From assembly GCF_905475345.1 (NCBI RefSeq), contig NC_066592.1, positions 3,047,501 through 3,111,500 on the forward strand: DNA of 64,000 bases, read 5' to 3'. The notes below the pieces were generated by a model, which did not search any database, was not told the origin of the DNA, and saw only the letters and a list, made by a program, of their open reading frames with translations. The position numbers were made by a program, and so were the translations under genes. Shown here piece by piece: positions 12,456 through 25,704 of the stretch. This stretch comes from Vespula vulgaris (Eukaryota; Arthropoda; Insecta; Hymenoptera; Vespidae). Every line of letters begins with the position of its first letter. Within the stretch, counting starts at the first letter, position 1.

Positions 12456-12660
12456 GTAAGTGCGAAGAAGAAGTCTCTGTGGTGTCACCGATGGATTTCA
12501 ATTTCAAAGGTCCTTGAAAAATTCGATATATAATGTGAAAAGAAAAAGAGAGAGAGAGAGAGAGATAGAAGTAAAGGTAGAGATAGAGAGGGAAAGAGAG
12601 ATAGAGATAGATAGATAGATAAAGAGAGAGAGAGAGAGAGAGAAAGAGAGTGTGTGTGAA

Positions 12661-12824
12661 GAGTAACGTGTGTCGATTCCAAGGAGAGAGAATCGAAAGT
12701 ACCGAAAGCGTGGAAGGTGCGAAAGAAAGGGAGAAGGGGGAAGTTCCCTACTGTGCCAAGGAAGAAGAGACTTCCGGTGTGGTGTTTCGTCGCACGAGAG
12801 AGACCCTCTCGCCGGATGTTTATC
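12661..12824 (+). other. Alternative 5' UTR exon end, donor after 12824
   Basis: Repeat-poor sequence between GA-rich DNA (12541-12660) and a long T/C tract ends at TTATC|GTGAGT, GT at 12825. It could be the end of a longer or alternative first exon to that ending at 12455. The reading frame is open but shows no recognisable protein. The left boundary is nominal. Confidence 0.2.
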
Positions 12825-13039
12825 GTGAGTGTCCTTACGAGTGTTTTCTGCGTGTCTTCTTTTTCTGTTCTCTTCTATTTCATTTTTTTCCTGTTTTTTT
12901 TTCTTTTTCATTTCTCTTCTGTTTTCTTTTTCTGTTTTTTTTCTTCTTCTTCTTCTGCTCTTCCTTTCCTCTCTCTTTCTTTCTTTTACACTTTCTTTTT
13001 CGTATCCAAAACGCCTCTTCCTTCTGAAAAAAGAGAGGA

Positions 13040-13074
<35 letters not shown>

Positions 13075-13360
13075 GAAGGAAGAAAGATGCAAAATTTAAC
13101 GACTTAGAATACACGAATTATTATTTTCAATGAAAGTTATTTTTCCTTGCAATACAAAAAACACCGAGAATATCTTTTATTCCAGCTCGAACGAGTTCAC
13201 ATACCATACACCGTTAACTTAGTCACTTGCCTTCCAAAAGGGGGCCAACGATATGTACTTTTTTTATCACCTAAGGATCCTACAGAGATTACGTGTTATT
13301 TATCAAACCGTTGCCGTTCGTACTTACATGCAAGAACTTATCGTTCGACTCTTTTTCGTT

Positions 13361-13401
<41 letters not shown>

Positions 13402-13594
13402 TTTTTCTCGTTGACTTAAAAAGTTTAAGAGATTGCCCGATACATAGTGACTATCATTATGCGTATAATATTTAAGAATTATCACGCCATAAATTTATTC
13501 ACCTTTTTTTTCGAACAAATGCTTTCGAATTTATAGGAAACAAGAGAACCCACTTAATTTCAAGCAATTCCGCAATGGGATAACTTCTCTATCT

Positions 13595-13643
<49 letters not shown>

Positions 13644-14023
13644 TTTTCTTTCTCTCTCTTTCCCTCTCTCCATCTCTCTTTCTGGTTTTTCGCGCGCGCC
13701 TATCGCTCGTGCTCGCCACGTGAAACTACCGATCGATTCGCCTTCGATGCGTAATCGTTCCCAGAGAGGGGAACTTCGGAATTATTATTAGAAAGCCGTA
13801 ACCGCACGCGAAACATTGTTACTTTTGCGCGCGGCGAGTGTGCGTCGAATCACGTGCGTCACGCTACAATCTATAATCGGTTGCTCGTTTGCGATCAAGG
13901 CAAAACCGGTCTTTCGATTTTCGACGATCATCGCGATTGATCGCATTCGAGATGAAAATGATATTATATAGACACTACTCTTCGTATAATAATTATGCTA
14001 ATCAAGATATTTGTCATACTAAA

Positions 14024-14029
<6 letters not shown>

Positions 14030-14073
<44 letters not shown>
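14030..14073 (+). repeat. (TA)n
   Basis: About 21 TA units, uninterrupted. Confidence 0.97.
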
Positions 14074-14074
<1 letters not shown>

Positions 14075-14263
14075 CGTGGTCCTTTTAATCCTAACGCGAC
14101 AAAAATAATTTATTATTTCTATTTTATCGTTATATTTTAATATTTATTGCTTCTTACTCATATCAAATATTAATTATATGAATTTATGTATGACTCGTAA
14201 TAATCTGATGGAATGTGAAATATTTGACTTCTCTGTGGTTTATGCATATAAGTATATATATAA

Positions 14264-14294
<31 letters not shown>

Positions 14295-14651
14295 CACACA
14301 CATCCGTCAATTTCTAAGCAAAATTGCCAATTTATCGATCGGAGGAAAATGTTTCCATTGGAAATTGTTCTTAGAATGATTTAGAACGAACGATTTTATC
14401 GAATATTCATTACAATATTTTCGCTCTCTATCTTTCTCTCCCTCTCCTCCCCTCTCTTTCTCTCTATATCGAGCAATATTCTATATGTTTGATTTTCACA
14501 GATGCGTATAGGTACGAAATATGTTTATGAAATATAATTAATTAATTTTTAGCTTGAAAAACTGCTTAGTCTTTTTTGCAATTTCGTTTTTATCCTTACA
14601 ACGATACTCGCATAATTTTGTTCAACGAATTAATTTACTCCTTTCTCTCTC

Positions 14652-14655
<4 letters not shown>

Positions 14656-14713
<58 letters not shown>
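14656..14713 (+). repeat. (CT)n
   Basis: About 29 uninterrupted CT units, ending about 270 bases upstream of the coding exon. Confidence 0.97.
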
Positions 14714-14717
<4 letters not shown>

Positions 14718-14988
14718 AGTCACTCATCTTCGTAGAGACACAACAATAACGCGAGCCATAGTTGTTTTCACATCATGTTTATTAACGAGGAGCATCGCGT
14801 TGCATCAACGTTCGTTCACGTATATACACGGACTGGACATACATGTATTTATACGTACATACCTATAATGCATATGTATATTAAACGCGGTATATTTCGC
14901 GAACCTTTGTAATCGCATTTCGTTTCTCCAACCTTACAATCGTATTACCGATATATTTCGACGTAAAGACGATCGTAATTTCAGGACG

Positions 14989-14997
14989 ATGGCATAA
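14989..14997 (+). promoter_or_regulatory. Two-codon upstream ORF overlapping the start codon
   Basis: An ATG at 14989 reads ATG GCA TAA. The final A of its stop codon (14997) is the A of the main ATG, giving a TAATG overlap. Minimal uORFs that terminate on the main start can permit reinitiation or reduce translation in eukaryotic mRNAs. Whether this one is used depends on 14985-15119 really being a leader-containing exon. Confidence 0.45.
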
Positions 14998-15119
14998 TGG
15001 ATCATGACACAGACGGAGACGGTGCGATCAACTTGTCCACGTCGCAGCGACCCTCCGCCGCTACAACCCCCAATGGTGACATCCCTGGTTACGGTCAGGA
15101 TCAACAGGACAACGATCAG
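14997..15119 (+). CDS. N-terminal coding exon, unidentified probable regulatory protein (partial)
   Basis: Forty-one codons run from an ATG at 14997 to a CAG|GTAAGA donor after 15119, ending in phase 0. The exon begins at 14985 after the acceptor TAATTTCAG. The peptide opens MDHDTDGDGAINLSTSQ, continues with a Ser/Pro/Thr-rich stretch (QRPSAATTPNGD) and ends in a Gly/Gln/Asp-rich tail (GYGQDQQDNDQ). It is acidic, polar and probably disordered. Its codons end mostly in G or C, unlike the AT-rich flanks, and it contains no simple repeat, which argues for selection as protein. No domain is present, so I do not assign a gene. An N-terminal tail of a nuclear transcription regulator fits the style; an insect FoxP-type factor is only an untested guess. 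The frame is open back to the acceptor (Asp-Asp-Gly-Ile before Met), so an internal exon joined in phase 0 is also possible. The next exon is not securely visible in the window. Confidence 0.7.
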
Positions 15120-16587
15120 GTAAGAGTCACACACCACGAAGGAAGAAACGTTCGTCGACGTTCGACAAATTTTTTCATCAATTTCGTCTTCGTCGCACGT
15201 TGCAAATTTATTAATAGAAAAAAAAAAGAAAAAAAAATATCGCTGTATTATCGAAGTAATAATTGTATTCGCGTTTATTGCATCCGAGAGACTCCGTTGC
15301 ACTTTTAGAAAAGAATTTTTTGTTTAGATTGTTATACTACCGTGCGAAGCTCTCTTGAAAATATTATAGCCTCCTAAATAATTTAATTCTTCGTTCGTCG
15401 TCTCTCGTCCGACATCAAAGAGCAATCCACTGTCTCTATCTCTCTCTTTCCCTCTCTCTCTCTCTCTCTACATATATATGTGTATATATATATATGTATA
15501 TATATATATATGACTGACTGTCTCTCTTCTTCTTTCATACGCACGCATATGTTTCTCCTCGTTCTCCTCTTTCCGTTGTAACCGTGGGTTCTCTACATAC
15601 GGTAGAACAGCAGACGGAGGACAAGTTAAACGATCTATTTCGAAGTTGCTCTTCCGTGAGTCATCACCGAGATACGCGGATTCTCTAAACACGTCGTTTC
15701 GTTGAATTTTGTTGACGTCTAACGTTACTTCGTACTACCAGAATGAAGATTATATCCCGATCGATTTCTTTAAAACCAACAATTTTTACGAGCGAAACCT
15801 TTTTCAAAAGAAACTACTCATACATACATACATACATATATATGTATTATACACGATAGAAAAGAAACACGAGGTACTTATAACTTTTCTTTCTTGAAAT
15901 GGAAAAAAGGGGAAATTGAACGATCACCAGCATCGCGGGACTGTGTAATCTTTACTAGAAAAGAACGAGAAAGAAAAAGAAAAAAAGAGAGAAAGAAAAA
16001 CGGAAAATAAACCGATTCTTCGACCTTAAAAAGCGAAGTTTCCGCGGTACGAGCTTCGTACCTCGAGATGTAGTAGGCGATACTTTTGAAGCGTTTGACA
16101 CCCAGCCACCATAAAATCGAGCCCCCTGATTTCAAATTCAATTCAAAATCCCGCGCTTGGTGTTGCCTCCGAGTGGAAAAGGGAGAAAGAAATAGAGAAA
16201 GAGCGAGAGAGAAAGAGAAAGTGAAACGCAATATACCACTACGCTCTCCGTGGCAAGTGCCGGCGAGGGAAACAAATGTTTTATGGCCCTTAAAGCGGCC
16301 TTTTTCGGTTTCGTTCTCGAAGAAAAGGGAATGATAGGGTCATATAGGCTACAGGTCTATTCTACATATACCTATATATACAGAATATATATATATATAT
16401 ATTTATATATTTATATATATTTATATATACTCACGCATCTATTTACAAGTATCTATAAAAATAGATTATTCCTTTCCTCTTCTTTCTTTCAAATTTACGC
16501 CTATCTTACACCAGCATGTGCCACTATACACTCTCTTTTATTATTTGATATGTTTATACGTACACATACGTATACAAACTCATACAC

Positions 16588-16661
16588 TCGTTCTTTCGTT
16601 CTTTCGTTCGTTCTTTGGTTCGTTCGTTCGCGTTCGTTCGCATTCGTTCGCGTTCGTTCGT
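16588..16661 (+). repeat. CGTT-rich array with four 10-bp units
   Basis: CGTTCTTT-type units lead into CGTTCGTTCG repeated four times (16621-16660), one copy with CATT. Confidence 0.93.
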
Positions 16662-16880
16662 AGATAGCAGCCGAATATCAAGTTCACGTGACGCAGCGCG
16701 TAAATAGGTGTGTACTTACACGACTATGTGAATTACACGTGCGACACGTACATCTGCTCGTTTGTTGGTTAAGTGTAAACAGAGATTCGCTTATCGCTGC
16801 TCCGACACGTCGCGTAGAACGTACACGCGCTGATGTTGGAGTCTCCAAAGTCTCTCTTTCTCTCTCCTTTACTCTTTCTG

Positions 16881-16919
<39 letters not shown>

Positions 16920-18548
16920 CTCTCTTTCTCTCTACATACCTACCTATCTATCATTTTGGGATTTATACGAAAAAAAAAAACAAGCTCTATAACTAGAACA
17001 TTTTCTTTATTACGAAACTTTATTCGATCCATTTAACGTATCTTACGTCGTTATGTTAGTTTCCTATCAACGACGGAAATCCAGATATCCTATGATTTTT
17101 ATTTCGCGTGAATTCTAGGAGGATTCGAATCTCCTCTATTAGAGAGTCAAATTTCATCGATCGATAACCGCTCTAATTTGTGGTTAGAACACCAGAATGC
17201 CGAACTTTCCAGCCACGACATCGAAAACGACTAGGAGGCACGACCACACTTGACCTTTTTGGACATCCTCCTCCATCTCTCTCTCTCTCTCTCTCTTTCT
17301 TTCTCAGACTTGATCGATTCTTTACGTCGATTCGAGAAACTCGCTGATCTTCGATCGTTCGCTTCTATTCTACTATATGTACCGCTAAATGGCTTTCGAT
17401 TATTCTATGAGAAGTTATGTGTCTAATAGCGTCTTGAAACTTACCTTTCTCTCATTCACTCTCTCCCTCTCTATCTCTCTTCCTCTCCCTCTTGAAACTT
17501 CTTCATTCCCACGTTGTTAATAATTAATTGCCGTTGAATAATATTAAAGTACGTATCGTTTACGTTAACCTTCTTGACGTATATAAGGTAGACTTGTAAA
17601 TTGTTAGGTGTGACCAAACTTCGCATTTCTAGAGGGAGAACGACGGTGTTAGAAAGGTAGAGAGAATTAAACTACGCTTGTCGCGAGCACTCGACTGAGA
17701 TAGCGGGCTGCCTTCGGTCGACTGAAAGTCGTGTTCAAGATCAAACTTACCATAGGTTAACAATGTTTATAATTTAAGGACTTGTAGAAACATAAATAAA
17801 GAGAGAGAGAGAGAGGGAGGGAAACAAGAAGAGATAATAATAATCAAAACCGAGCACAGAGGTCAAAAGGGATCTTAAGATATATACACGTTAGTAAAGA
17901 TCAAACAGTCAATGTCGACATCAACGTAATCCAGGATGAATCTCTACGTCTCTGTTTCGTGGTTTTCGGGATATCTCAAGTTAATATTCACACACTGACA
18001 TTCGATCGATCCTCAACCTTCGATCTACTTGGACATACCATCGAAGTTTACGACAATCAATCGTTAATGATTCCTCCAAGAAGTGCTACCTATGTATATA
18101 TGTGTATATATATATATACACGAAGTGAGGTATATCCACGGAGATAGACGTTCAGAGAGAATCGTGATTTCCGTTCATTGACCCAATTTTCGAGAGTAAT
18201 CCGAATTTTCACAAATTCCATATTCAATTTCTACGATTTGTTTATAAACATATTATATACCATTTTGTTATAGGAAAATATACGTAATTTTCATATAGAA
18301 ACGTATATATTGCGAAATATAATAATACGATGGCCATATAATGTATTCTAAACATCTGTTATGTATCGGTCTGATATCAATCTATTTCGTTAGGGAATCG
18401 ATAGATGATAAATAGATAACAGCTTGTTGTTGTTATTGATATATACGAGGAAATTTATCTCGTATTCCTTTCACATGTACGAACAAAGAGAGAGGAAATA
18501 AATATACGAAAAAAGAAAAACTTAAATTTCGTCGTAATCGTGAAAGAG

Positions 18549-18651
<103 letters not shown>

Positions 18652-19638
18652 GAAAGAGACAAACGAATTTTCACCTTCTATCCCCTCTATACCAAATCCC
18701 TCCTTCAAATCGCAAATTGCGGATAGGCTGTCCTTTCCAATCAAGCCACCCCAGACTTTCTTTACCACCCCCGGTCCGTACTCGATTCTTCTTTTCTTTC
18801 ATCCATTCGTTTCGTTGTACTTTTCTAGCCCCCTCCTCCTTCAATTCACGATTTCTCTCTCTCCGTCTTTTTCTTTCACAAGCACAGCTTATATAGTTAG
18901 ATTGCACAAGACCGATCCGCATCCAAAAGAGCGAGAAAGAGAGAGAGAGAGAGAAAGAGAAAGGGAAGAGTCGTAACTTTTACGTAGCCCGCGCTACGCT
19001 TCGCTATGAATATCGATGCCGGGGAGAGTTTTAAGGAGAATTCGCTTTTCTGTAATTGAAAGAATTTTTGTCGTGCTGAGCCAGCTGGCCTGAGCATAAA
19101 AGGTCTCGAATCCGAACGCGCGTACTTTCTATCTATCTATCTCCTTCCCTTTCTCTCACACGTACGTTCGTAGTGACTCTGTGTGTTCCAGAGGAAAATT
19201 TTTCGAAGGGATATCGTGTCGGTGACGAGGATTTTAATAAATTACCGAAACTCCGACTAGCTTTTCCTCTCTCTCTCTTTGTCTCTCTCTCTCTCTCGTC
19301 TTTTTTCTACCCTCTCTTCTTCCCTTCTTTCGTATACCGAAGATACTCGTTATTCCAATCTACTACTGTGCTTAGAATAATTCTCCTTTTTAAAATCGTC
19401 TCGTGAAAGTATTTTTGTAATCTTTTGTTTTTATTTATTTATTTCTTTGTTTATTTTGTTACTTTGTTATTAATTACTTATCGTTCAAAATTTGCAACGC
19501 CCGTATTTAATAAACGAACAAGCGAAAATTCGTATTCGAATATTGGGCGAGTTTCTTTGTATTGTGTGCGTTGCTTCGGATCACTTTACATTGGCATTCA
19601 CGAGAAAGACAGAGAGAAAGAAAGAAAGAAAGAGAAAG

Positions 19639-19686
<48 letters not shown>

Positions 19687-20281
19687 ATCAGTTCTTATCT
19701 AATTGACAAACAGTTACAGGGAGGAATTTTAGATCTCACGAAAGCATGGAAAAGCAGCGAGTACTACTGTTAAGAACATTAGCACGGTAAAGTCTTTGTA
19801 GAAGACACATCGCGTCTGATTTCCGACAGTTAGCAGAAGTCGGAAATTCATGAGTACCACAACAGAATGAAGTCTCTCTTTCTCTGTCTCTCTCCCTCTT
19901 TCTCTCGTGTTCTCATTCTCGTTCTCTGTTCTCCATCTCTCTCACTCGTTCACCGTCTTCGAAGTCCCGGTTTTATCTACATTATTAACCGGTCGAAACC
20001 TCACGGCTGTGTACTTAAATCCAATCTAGAAATCCCACCCTTCTAGTCTCCCACCTTTGCTACCCTCGAGGGGCTCTAAGGTCGACGGAGACTGGCAAGG
20101 GCGATTGCGCTCTATTATTCACGCGCCTGCTTCGTGTCGTCGAATGATACCTGAGAAAATACACAACATCCGTACAATTTCATTCTCAGAGTCTTTCGAA
20201 CATTCATCGTTTCGTTCATTCGCAAATTTATTCTTCGATGTGTAGATACGTACACGTTTTACGAATAGATTTTTCGATATA

Positions 20282-20313
<32 letters not shown>

Positions 20314-22181
20314 CGTTTCTCTTTGTTTCGATTCGTTTGTTCGTTTAATTAACACGGACATCTTATATTCGTATGTTCCTCTCGTAGTAGAATATAATTT
20401 CGTAATTACCTGTAAAAAAAAAAAAATAACCGAAAAGAAGTACAACAATATAATGTAACTTAATGATAATATAAATGTAATAATAATAATAGTAATAATA
20501 TGATTTAACTTTTGTTATTGAAAAAATTATTTAGTATCGCGTTAATTCGCGAATACGCAATATGGATATCCAAAAAAGAACTAATTAGGCTAACTGATTA
20601 GACTGATTCGGAAAGACATCTTTGTGTTTCGTTTTTTAACTAATTGCCAAATCACCGGAGTATTATACTAAGAATCTCATCGAGACGCATCTAGTTAAAA
20701 CAATATTAAGAGCGATCCTTGCGAATGTCTGAGAGAAAACGATCCATTCGATTGGCGATTCGCCAAAGATATCTCAGGAAAGATTCTCTTTTTTTTTCTT
20801 CTTTTCTTTTTTTCTTCTTCCTCTTCTTCTTCTCTTCTTTGGCGGTAGCCCGATTAACGCGCCAAAACGAGTGGTCTCTTATTTATTCGCCAGTTAAGTA
20901 ATATTAATCGTAGAAGCAAGATATCCTGATGTACCAACGAGACTACGATCATTTATAAGAGATACAGATTCGATTATTCATACTCTTTGTCTACGGGCGA
21001 AAACGTTCGGACGCTCATTATTCTTTTGCACCTGCCTAACGCTCTTTATAACGTACTAAAAATATTATTATTTCATTCGTCGTTGGATGAAAATAATTGG
21101 ACAATGTTAGCACCGATTCCGGGAGTAGCCACCGCCGTTGATCGATTTACAGTGGTTGATAAAACTACGAATTTTCCACGAGCACCTGAAACAACTCAGC
21201 GGGATCGTTGCGATCGGACGTTTTACCTTCGTATCATAAACATTATGAAATGTAGTTGATATCTGTTATACCCCCATCGAACAGGACTTTTATTTTTCTG
21301 TCATATATATCGTAACATGCTCGTTGCCGTCGTAACCGATGGTATTTCATATCGTAGGGTTAACGTCTAATAATACGGTATAGTTATACACGTACGTGCT
21401 TCCAGTAGAACAATAAAATATCTTTGAACGTAACGATCGTCGAAATACGATCGTACATTCGAGAAGAAGACTGAAGAGTTTGCGAAGAAACGCGACTACG
21501 TCAGACCCGAGAGCCACTTTATTTGTTCGATAAAGTCAACGACGTACGCTTTGTCACGTTCCATGCGATACCATCGTCATTATCGTTATTATAACAATAA
21601 CAAATTGATACTACTATTACGTTCTATCTTATGTCCTTGTCAATTTATTACCGATACTGCGTTATTGTTTTTCTTTTTTTATTTCAAAACTACAAGACAA
21701 ACAAGTTATTAGTCGTACGACGATTCAACACGAGTTTGTATTCACCGACAATAATCTTGTTTTTCTTTTTGCCAACTACAAAAAATATGACGGTTATTAA
21801 ATTTTCATTAACAAAGATGTATTTGTATACTAATAGGACAAGAACCATCCATTCATATACGTTCGAATATTTTCAGTCTACATAGGAACGTCGAACCAAC
21901 AACGTCGTTGTCGATCCTTTCTCTCTTTCTCTCTCTTATTCTCTTTTCGTCTTCGTCCCTTAGCAGAACGAACGTCTGTTCGCAGAGACGCGCGTATCGC
22001 GGATTAGAAGAAAGGAATCCTCGGACCGAGGGTTTTCCAAGGACACCGTGCTTGAGACAGTGAAACTTAATTAAAAGCACGCGCGATGATTATTTGCAGA
22101 GCCGCCGTTCACCGTTTATTTTGGAAATTGCGTTCCCCGCGGGCCGCTTTCTCGCGAGTGTTTTGAAGCGTCGGAAATCTT

Positions 22182-22230
<49 letters not shown>

Positions 22231-22360
22231 CCCTCCATTCAACAAAGAGAAAAGGAGTGAAGGTGGAAAGGGCTATGGGGAAAGGGGAGAAGAATTCTGG
22301 AAGGAATACGAGCACTCGAAGAAAGAAAAAGACAGAGAGAAAGAGCACGAAAGAAAGAGA

Positions 22361-22398
<38 letters not shown>

Positions 22399-22746
22399 CA
22401 GTAAAAAGTGAAAATAATTCTACTCTACTCGATAACCAAATAACAATAACTAAGAAGAAAAACATTTCGTTAAAGGCACCGACTCGATTTGCGAGAAAGA
22501 GAGAGAAAGAACGAGAGAGAGAGAGAGAGAAAGAGAGAGACTGCGTAATAAATGTCGCATTCAATCGTCGGCTATTTTCTGCCGAGTGTTAGCGCGCACG
22601 TTGCTTCCTCTTTTTCCTTGATTTAGCGAGAATAGCTCTGTTGCGTGCGTTCGTGTTCGTACGTATGTTCCTCTCTTTAAAACAGGAATTTCAAACAGGA
22701 GGGAGAGAAAAGAACATTTTCTTCTTTTTCGTGTACTCTCCTCACC

Positions 22747-22785
<39 letters not shown>

Positions 22786-25027
22786 CCACTTGCGACGCCG
22801 ACCTCAACAACTTTTCTCTTCGTGTCATTAAAATTCTCACGTTTTTTTAATAAACGTCGAACGTTATTACGAAATAAGGGGAAAGAAAAATTGTTTAGCG
22901 ATTTCGATTGGTTCTTTGTCAAGTATTTTCGAGAGGAGAGAATAAACGATAGGAGAAGAGAAGTGAAGGAGGAACGTCGGGGAAAAAGAAAGAAAAAAAA
23001 GGGAGGAAGAGGGGGAGAGGGAAGGCTTCGACCTTTTAGCGGCGAGCATCGATATGAAAATGCTAATATTGAGTCGAGAAGCAACGTAAAAAGATCGTCC
23101 GTCTACTATACGTGTATGTATTTATATATATATATACACATAGATGTATGTGTGTGGTGTGTATTTGTGCGCGCGTGCATTTGTACGTGTATGTGACCGT
23201 TAAGCACTCGTAGGACGAAGGGTTGACAAGCCGCTTCTGAGGTCAGCCGTGGAAGGAAGGAAGAGGAGGTGGAGGAGTGGGAGAAGTAGTAGCAGCCGAA
23301 GTAGGAGAGGGAGGACGGTGTGAAAGAGAACACGTGCATTTTGGGGTAGAGTCGTGTGTAAATGTATGCGTGCGTGCATGTGCAAGTTGGATCACCGTGA
23401 AACCGATGGGAAAACGAAGGAAGGGAGACGAAGAAAGAGTATGTTACGTGGACGTAGTTTAGAGGAGATAGAGAGAGATAGAGAAATAGAGAGAAATAGA
23501 GAGAAAGAGAAAGAGAGAGAGAGAGAGAAAGAGAGACAAGAAGGGTGGGGGTAAGGTGCAGGGTGTTTCGGTGAGAGAGTGCGAGAGAGTCAAGGATAAG
23601 GGGTGGGGTGGGATGGGTGGGAAGTTGGCGGGGACGAAGCGTCGGCTAGAATAAACACATAGATGTTTTCTTTGTTCCTCTAAACTAAACAACCAACGAG
23701 GAATCTAAACAGAGGCCAGAACCCAAATTCAATTTGGTCGCCGCCTCCTCCGTCTCTACCTTCGGCTGTTTTACGAGCGAAAGGTACCTCTCCCCCCGCC
23801 TCCCCCATCCTACTTTCTGCCGATCGCCTATCCTCCCCTACCAACCTCGAACTTCTCCCCCCACCCTTCAACCACCCACCCCCCCAATACCACTTATCCA
23901 CTCTCTGTACTTTAACATGGCACCTCTCGTTTCTTGCATGTATGTGGTATACTTAACGACGAAACCGAATTGACATTCTTTTCGTCGTTTAACATTCGCG
24001 TTGCGATTTGGTTTCTTTGGCTCGCATACGTGACCGTAAACGCTTTGGGAATTTCTCGAGCGAAATTAAGGGAAAGCGTCGATAGATAATTTCGTTGATT
24101 TCTTATGGGGAAACGTCGATACGATCGTTTAAGATTGTTATTAATTTGTAAAGAATATTGATCGGGGAGGAAGTTATTAATCCGATGGATTAATTTTTGT
24201 TTCGTTTGTTTTTTTCTTTTTCTTTTCTTTTTTATTTTATTTTATTTTATTTTCTTTTATTTTTTGTCCTTTTTTTTGCCCTGGTTGTCTCGATACCAAT
24301 ATTGATTTTAAGACTGACCGAGAACGAAGCATCGAGTGATAAGAAAAGAAGGAAAGGCGTATTATCGTTTTTACAAGGAACGTTTTCTAGACCGATCGAC
24401 GATATCACGAGAGTTTGCATAATTCCACGGAAATGCGTCCTGTTATTGTTGTCGGTAGCTCGAGAAGTTTAGAGAAGGCGTCACGTTGCGATGCAAATAA
24501 TCGAATTCGACACAGCAAGGTTTCTCTCTTCGCGATGATCGTGAATACTATCGTTTTCTAGATTATTTATATCTTCGTTGTTCTGTGTGTGTATGTGCAA
24601 GAAGGTAAGAAAGAATCATCGATTTTGAATTGTTTTGCTAATTTCTCAATTTGTTTCTCGTAATGTCACGTTGCCAGAGAAATGTATTTACCATTTATGA
24701 AAGAGTCGATTAGAAACGAACGAGAAGGTATAGCAATTAAGAAAAAATATCAAAAGAGTAAAATAGGAAAAAGATAAAAAGATAATAAAATAAAGAAAAG
24801 GGAGACGAAGAACGTGCAATGTCATCGCTTAATTATTCTCAAATTAACAACAATAAAATAACGTATATACGCTTGAACTAAATATTATAGATAGATGCAA
24901 TAATCTAAATTGTTGTAGGTAATTGTCCAATTATTAAGAATCTAACGAGTCAACAATTATAACAGTTGTTCCGAACTGATACGATAAAAACGATAAGACT
25001 GTAGAATAATTACAATACCTGCACACA

Positions 25028-25067
<40 letters not shown>

Positions 25068-25649
25068 GTATTTTAAAGAAAAGTTTAATTTCAACAAAGT
25101 TTGATTACAATAATATTCTTGATTAACATCTTGTCAAATTTTTAGAAAATTATATTTGATGATATCAAAGATCAACATAATCGTTGGTATCGTCTCTCTC
25201 CCTCTCACACTCTCGAAATGATTCGATAAGAACGAGTTCCGAAGGTAAAATGATTTTTTCGAGTCGAGTCGATCTAAGAAGGAGATAGAGAACGAAGTGG
25301 AGGAGGAAAAGGAGGAAGAGGAGGAGAAGGAGGAGAAGGAGGAGATCGTGTTGTCCGATTGATGTCTGCCGTGTGAAATACGAACGCGGAACACAGCGTC
25401 GGTGTTCCATCACGTACTTGATTATCGGGCCAACGGGCAGACGCTCTACGTGCAAGAGATATATATCCCGGTACGTAAATACACGGCGTACGCCGTGCGC
25501 CCGGAAAGAAAATATAACAACGAAGCAAAAGTCTATTAGGATTTTCATTTCTTGAATAAATAAAACTCGTTGGATCGTTTAATACGAAGAGGAGGAGAGG
25601 AGCCGGCGCCGTGCATGCGCTTAATCCCGTACCTCATCCTCTTCTTCCT

Positions 25650-25704
25650 CCTCATCCTCATCCTCATCCTCATCCTCTTTCTCTTTCTCTTTCTCTTTCT
25701 CTTT
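25650..25704 (+). repeat. Hexamer arrays (CCTCAT)n then (CTCTTT)n
   Basis: Two adjacent pyrimidine-rich hexamer arrays. Confidence 0.93.

Larger units (their letters stand above)
12825..14984 (+). other. Presumed intron upstream of the coding exon
   Basis: No coding signal. It holds a T-rich pyrimidine tract (12844-12990), CT arrays at 13363-13398 and 13581-13684, (TA)n at 14030-14073, mixed TA at 14252-14302, and a long CT array at 14656-14713. A repeat-poor stretch at 13700-13960 has normal complexity and may be regulatory. Confidence 0.3.
14985..15119 (+). other. Whole exon: 12-nt leader plus 123 nt coding
   Basis: The exon is bounded by AG at 14983-14984 and GT at 15120-15121. The donor (CAG|GTAAGA) is close to consensus. 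The polypyrimidine tract upstream is only moderate. If the ATG at 14997 is the initiator, the 12 nt before it are the end of a 5' UTR and at least one upstream non-coding exon is expected, for which 12.0-12.8 kb offers candidates. Confidence 0.65.

Noticed and set aside
17117..17140. GGATTCGAATCTCC, resembling a tRNA B box
   Set aside because: No A box at the right spacing and no acceptor stem.
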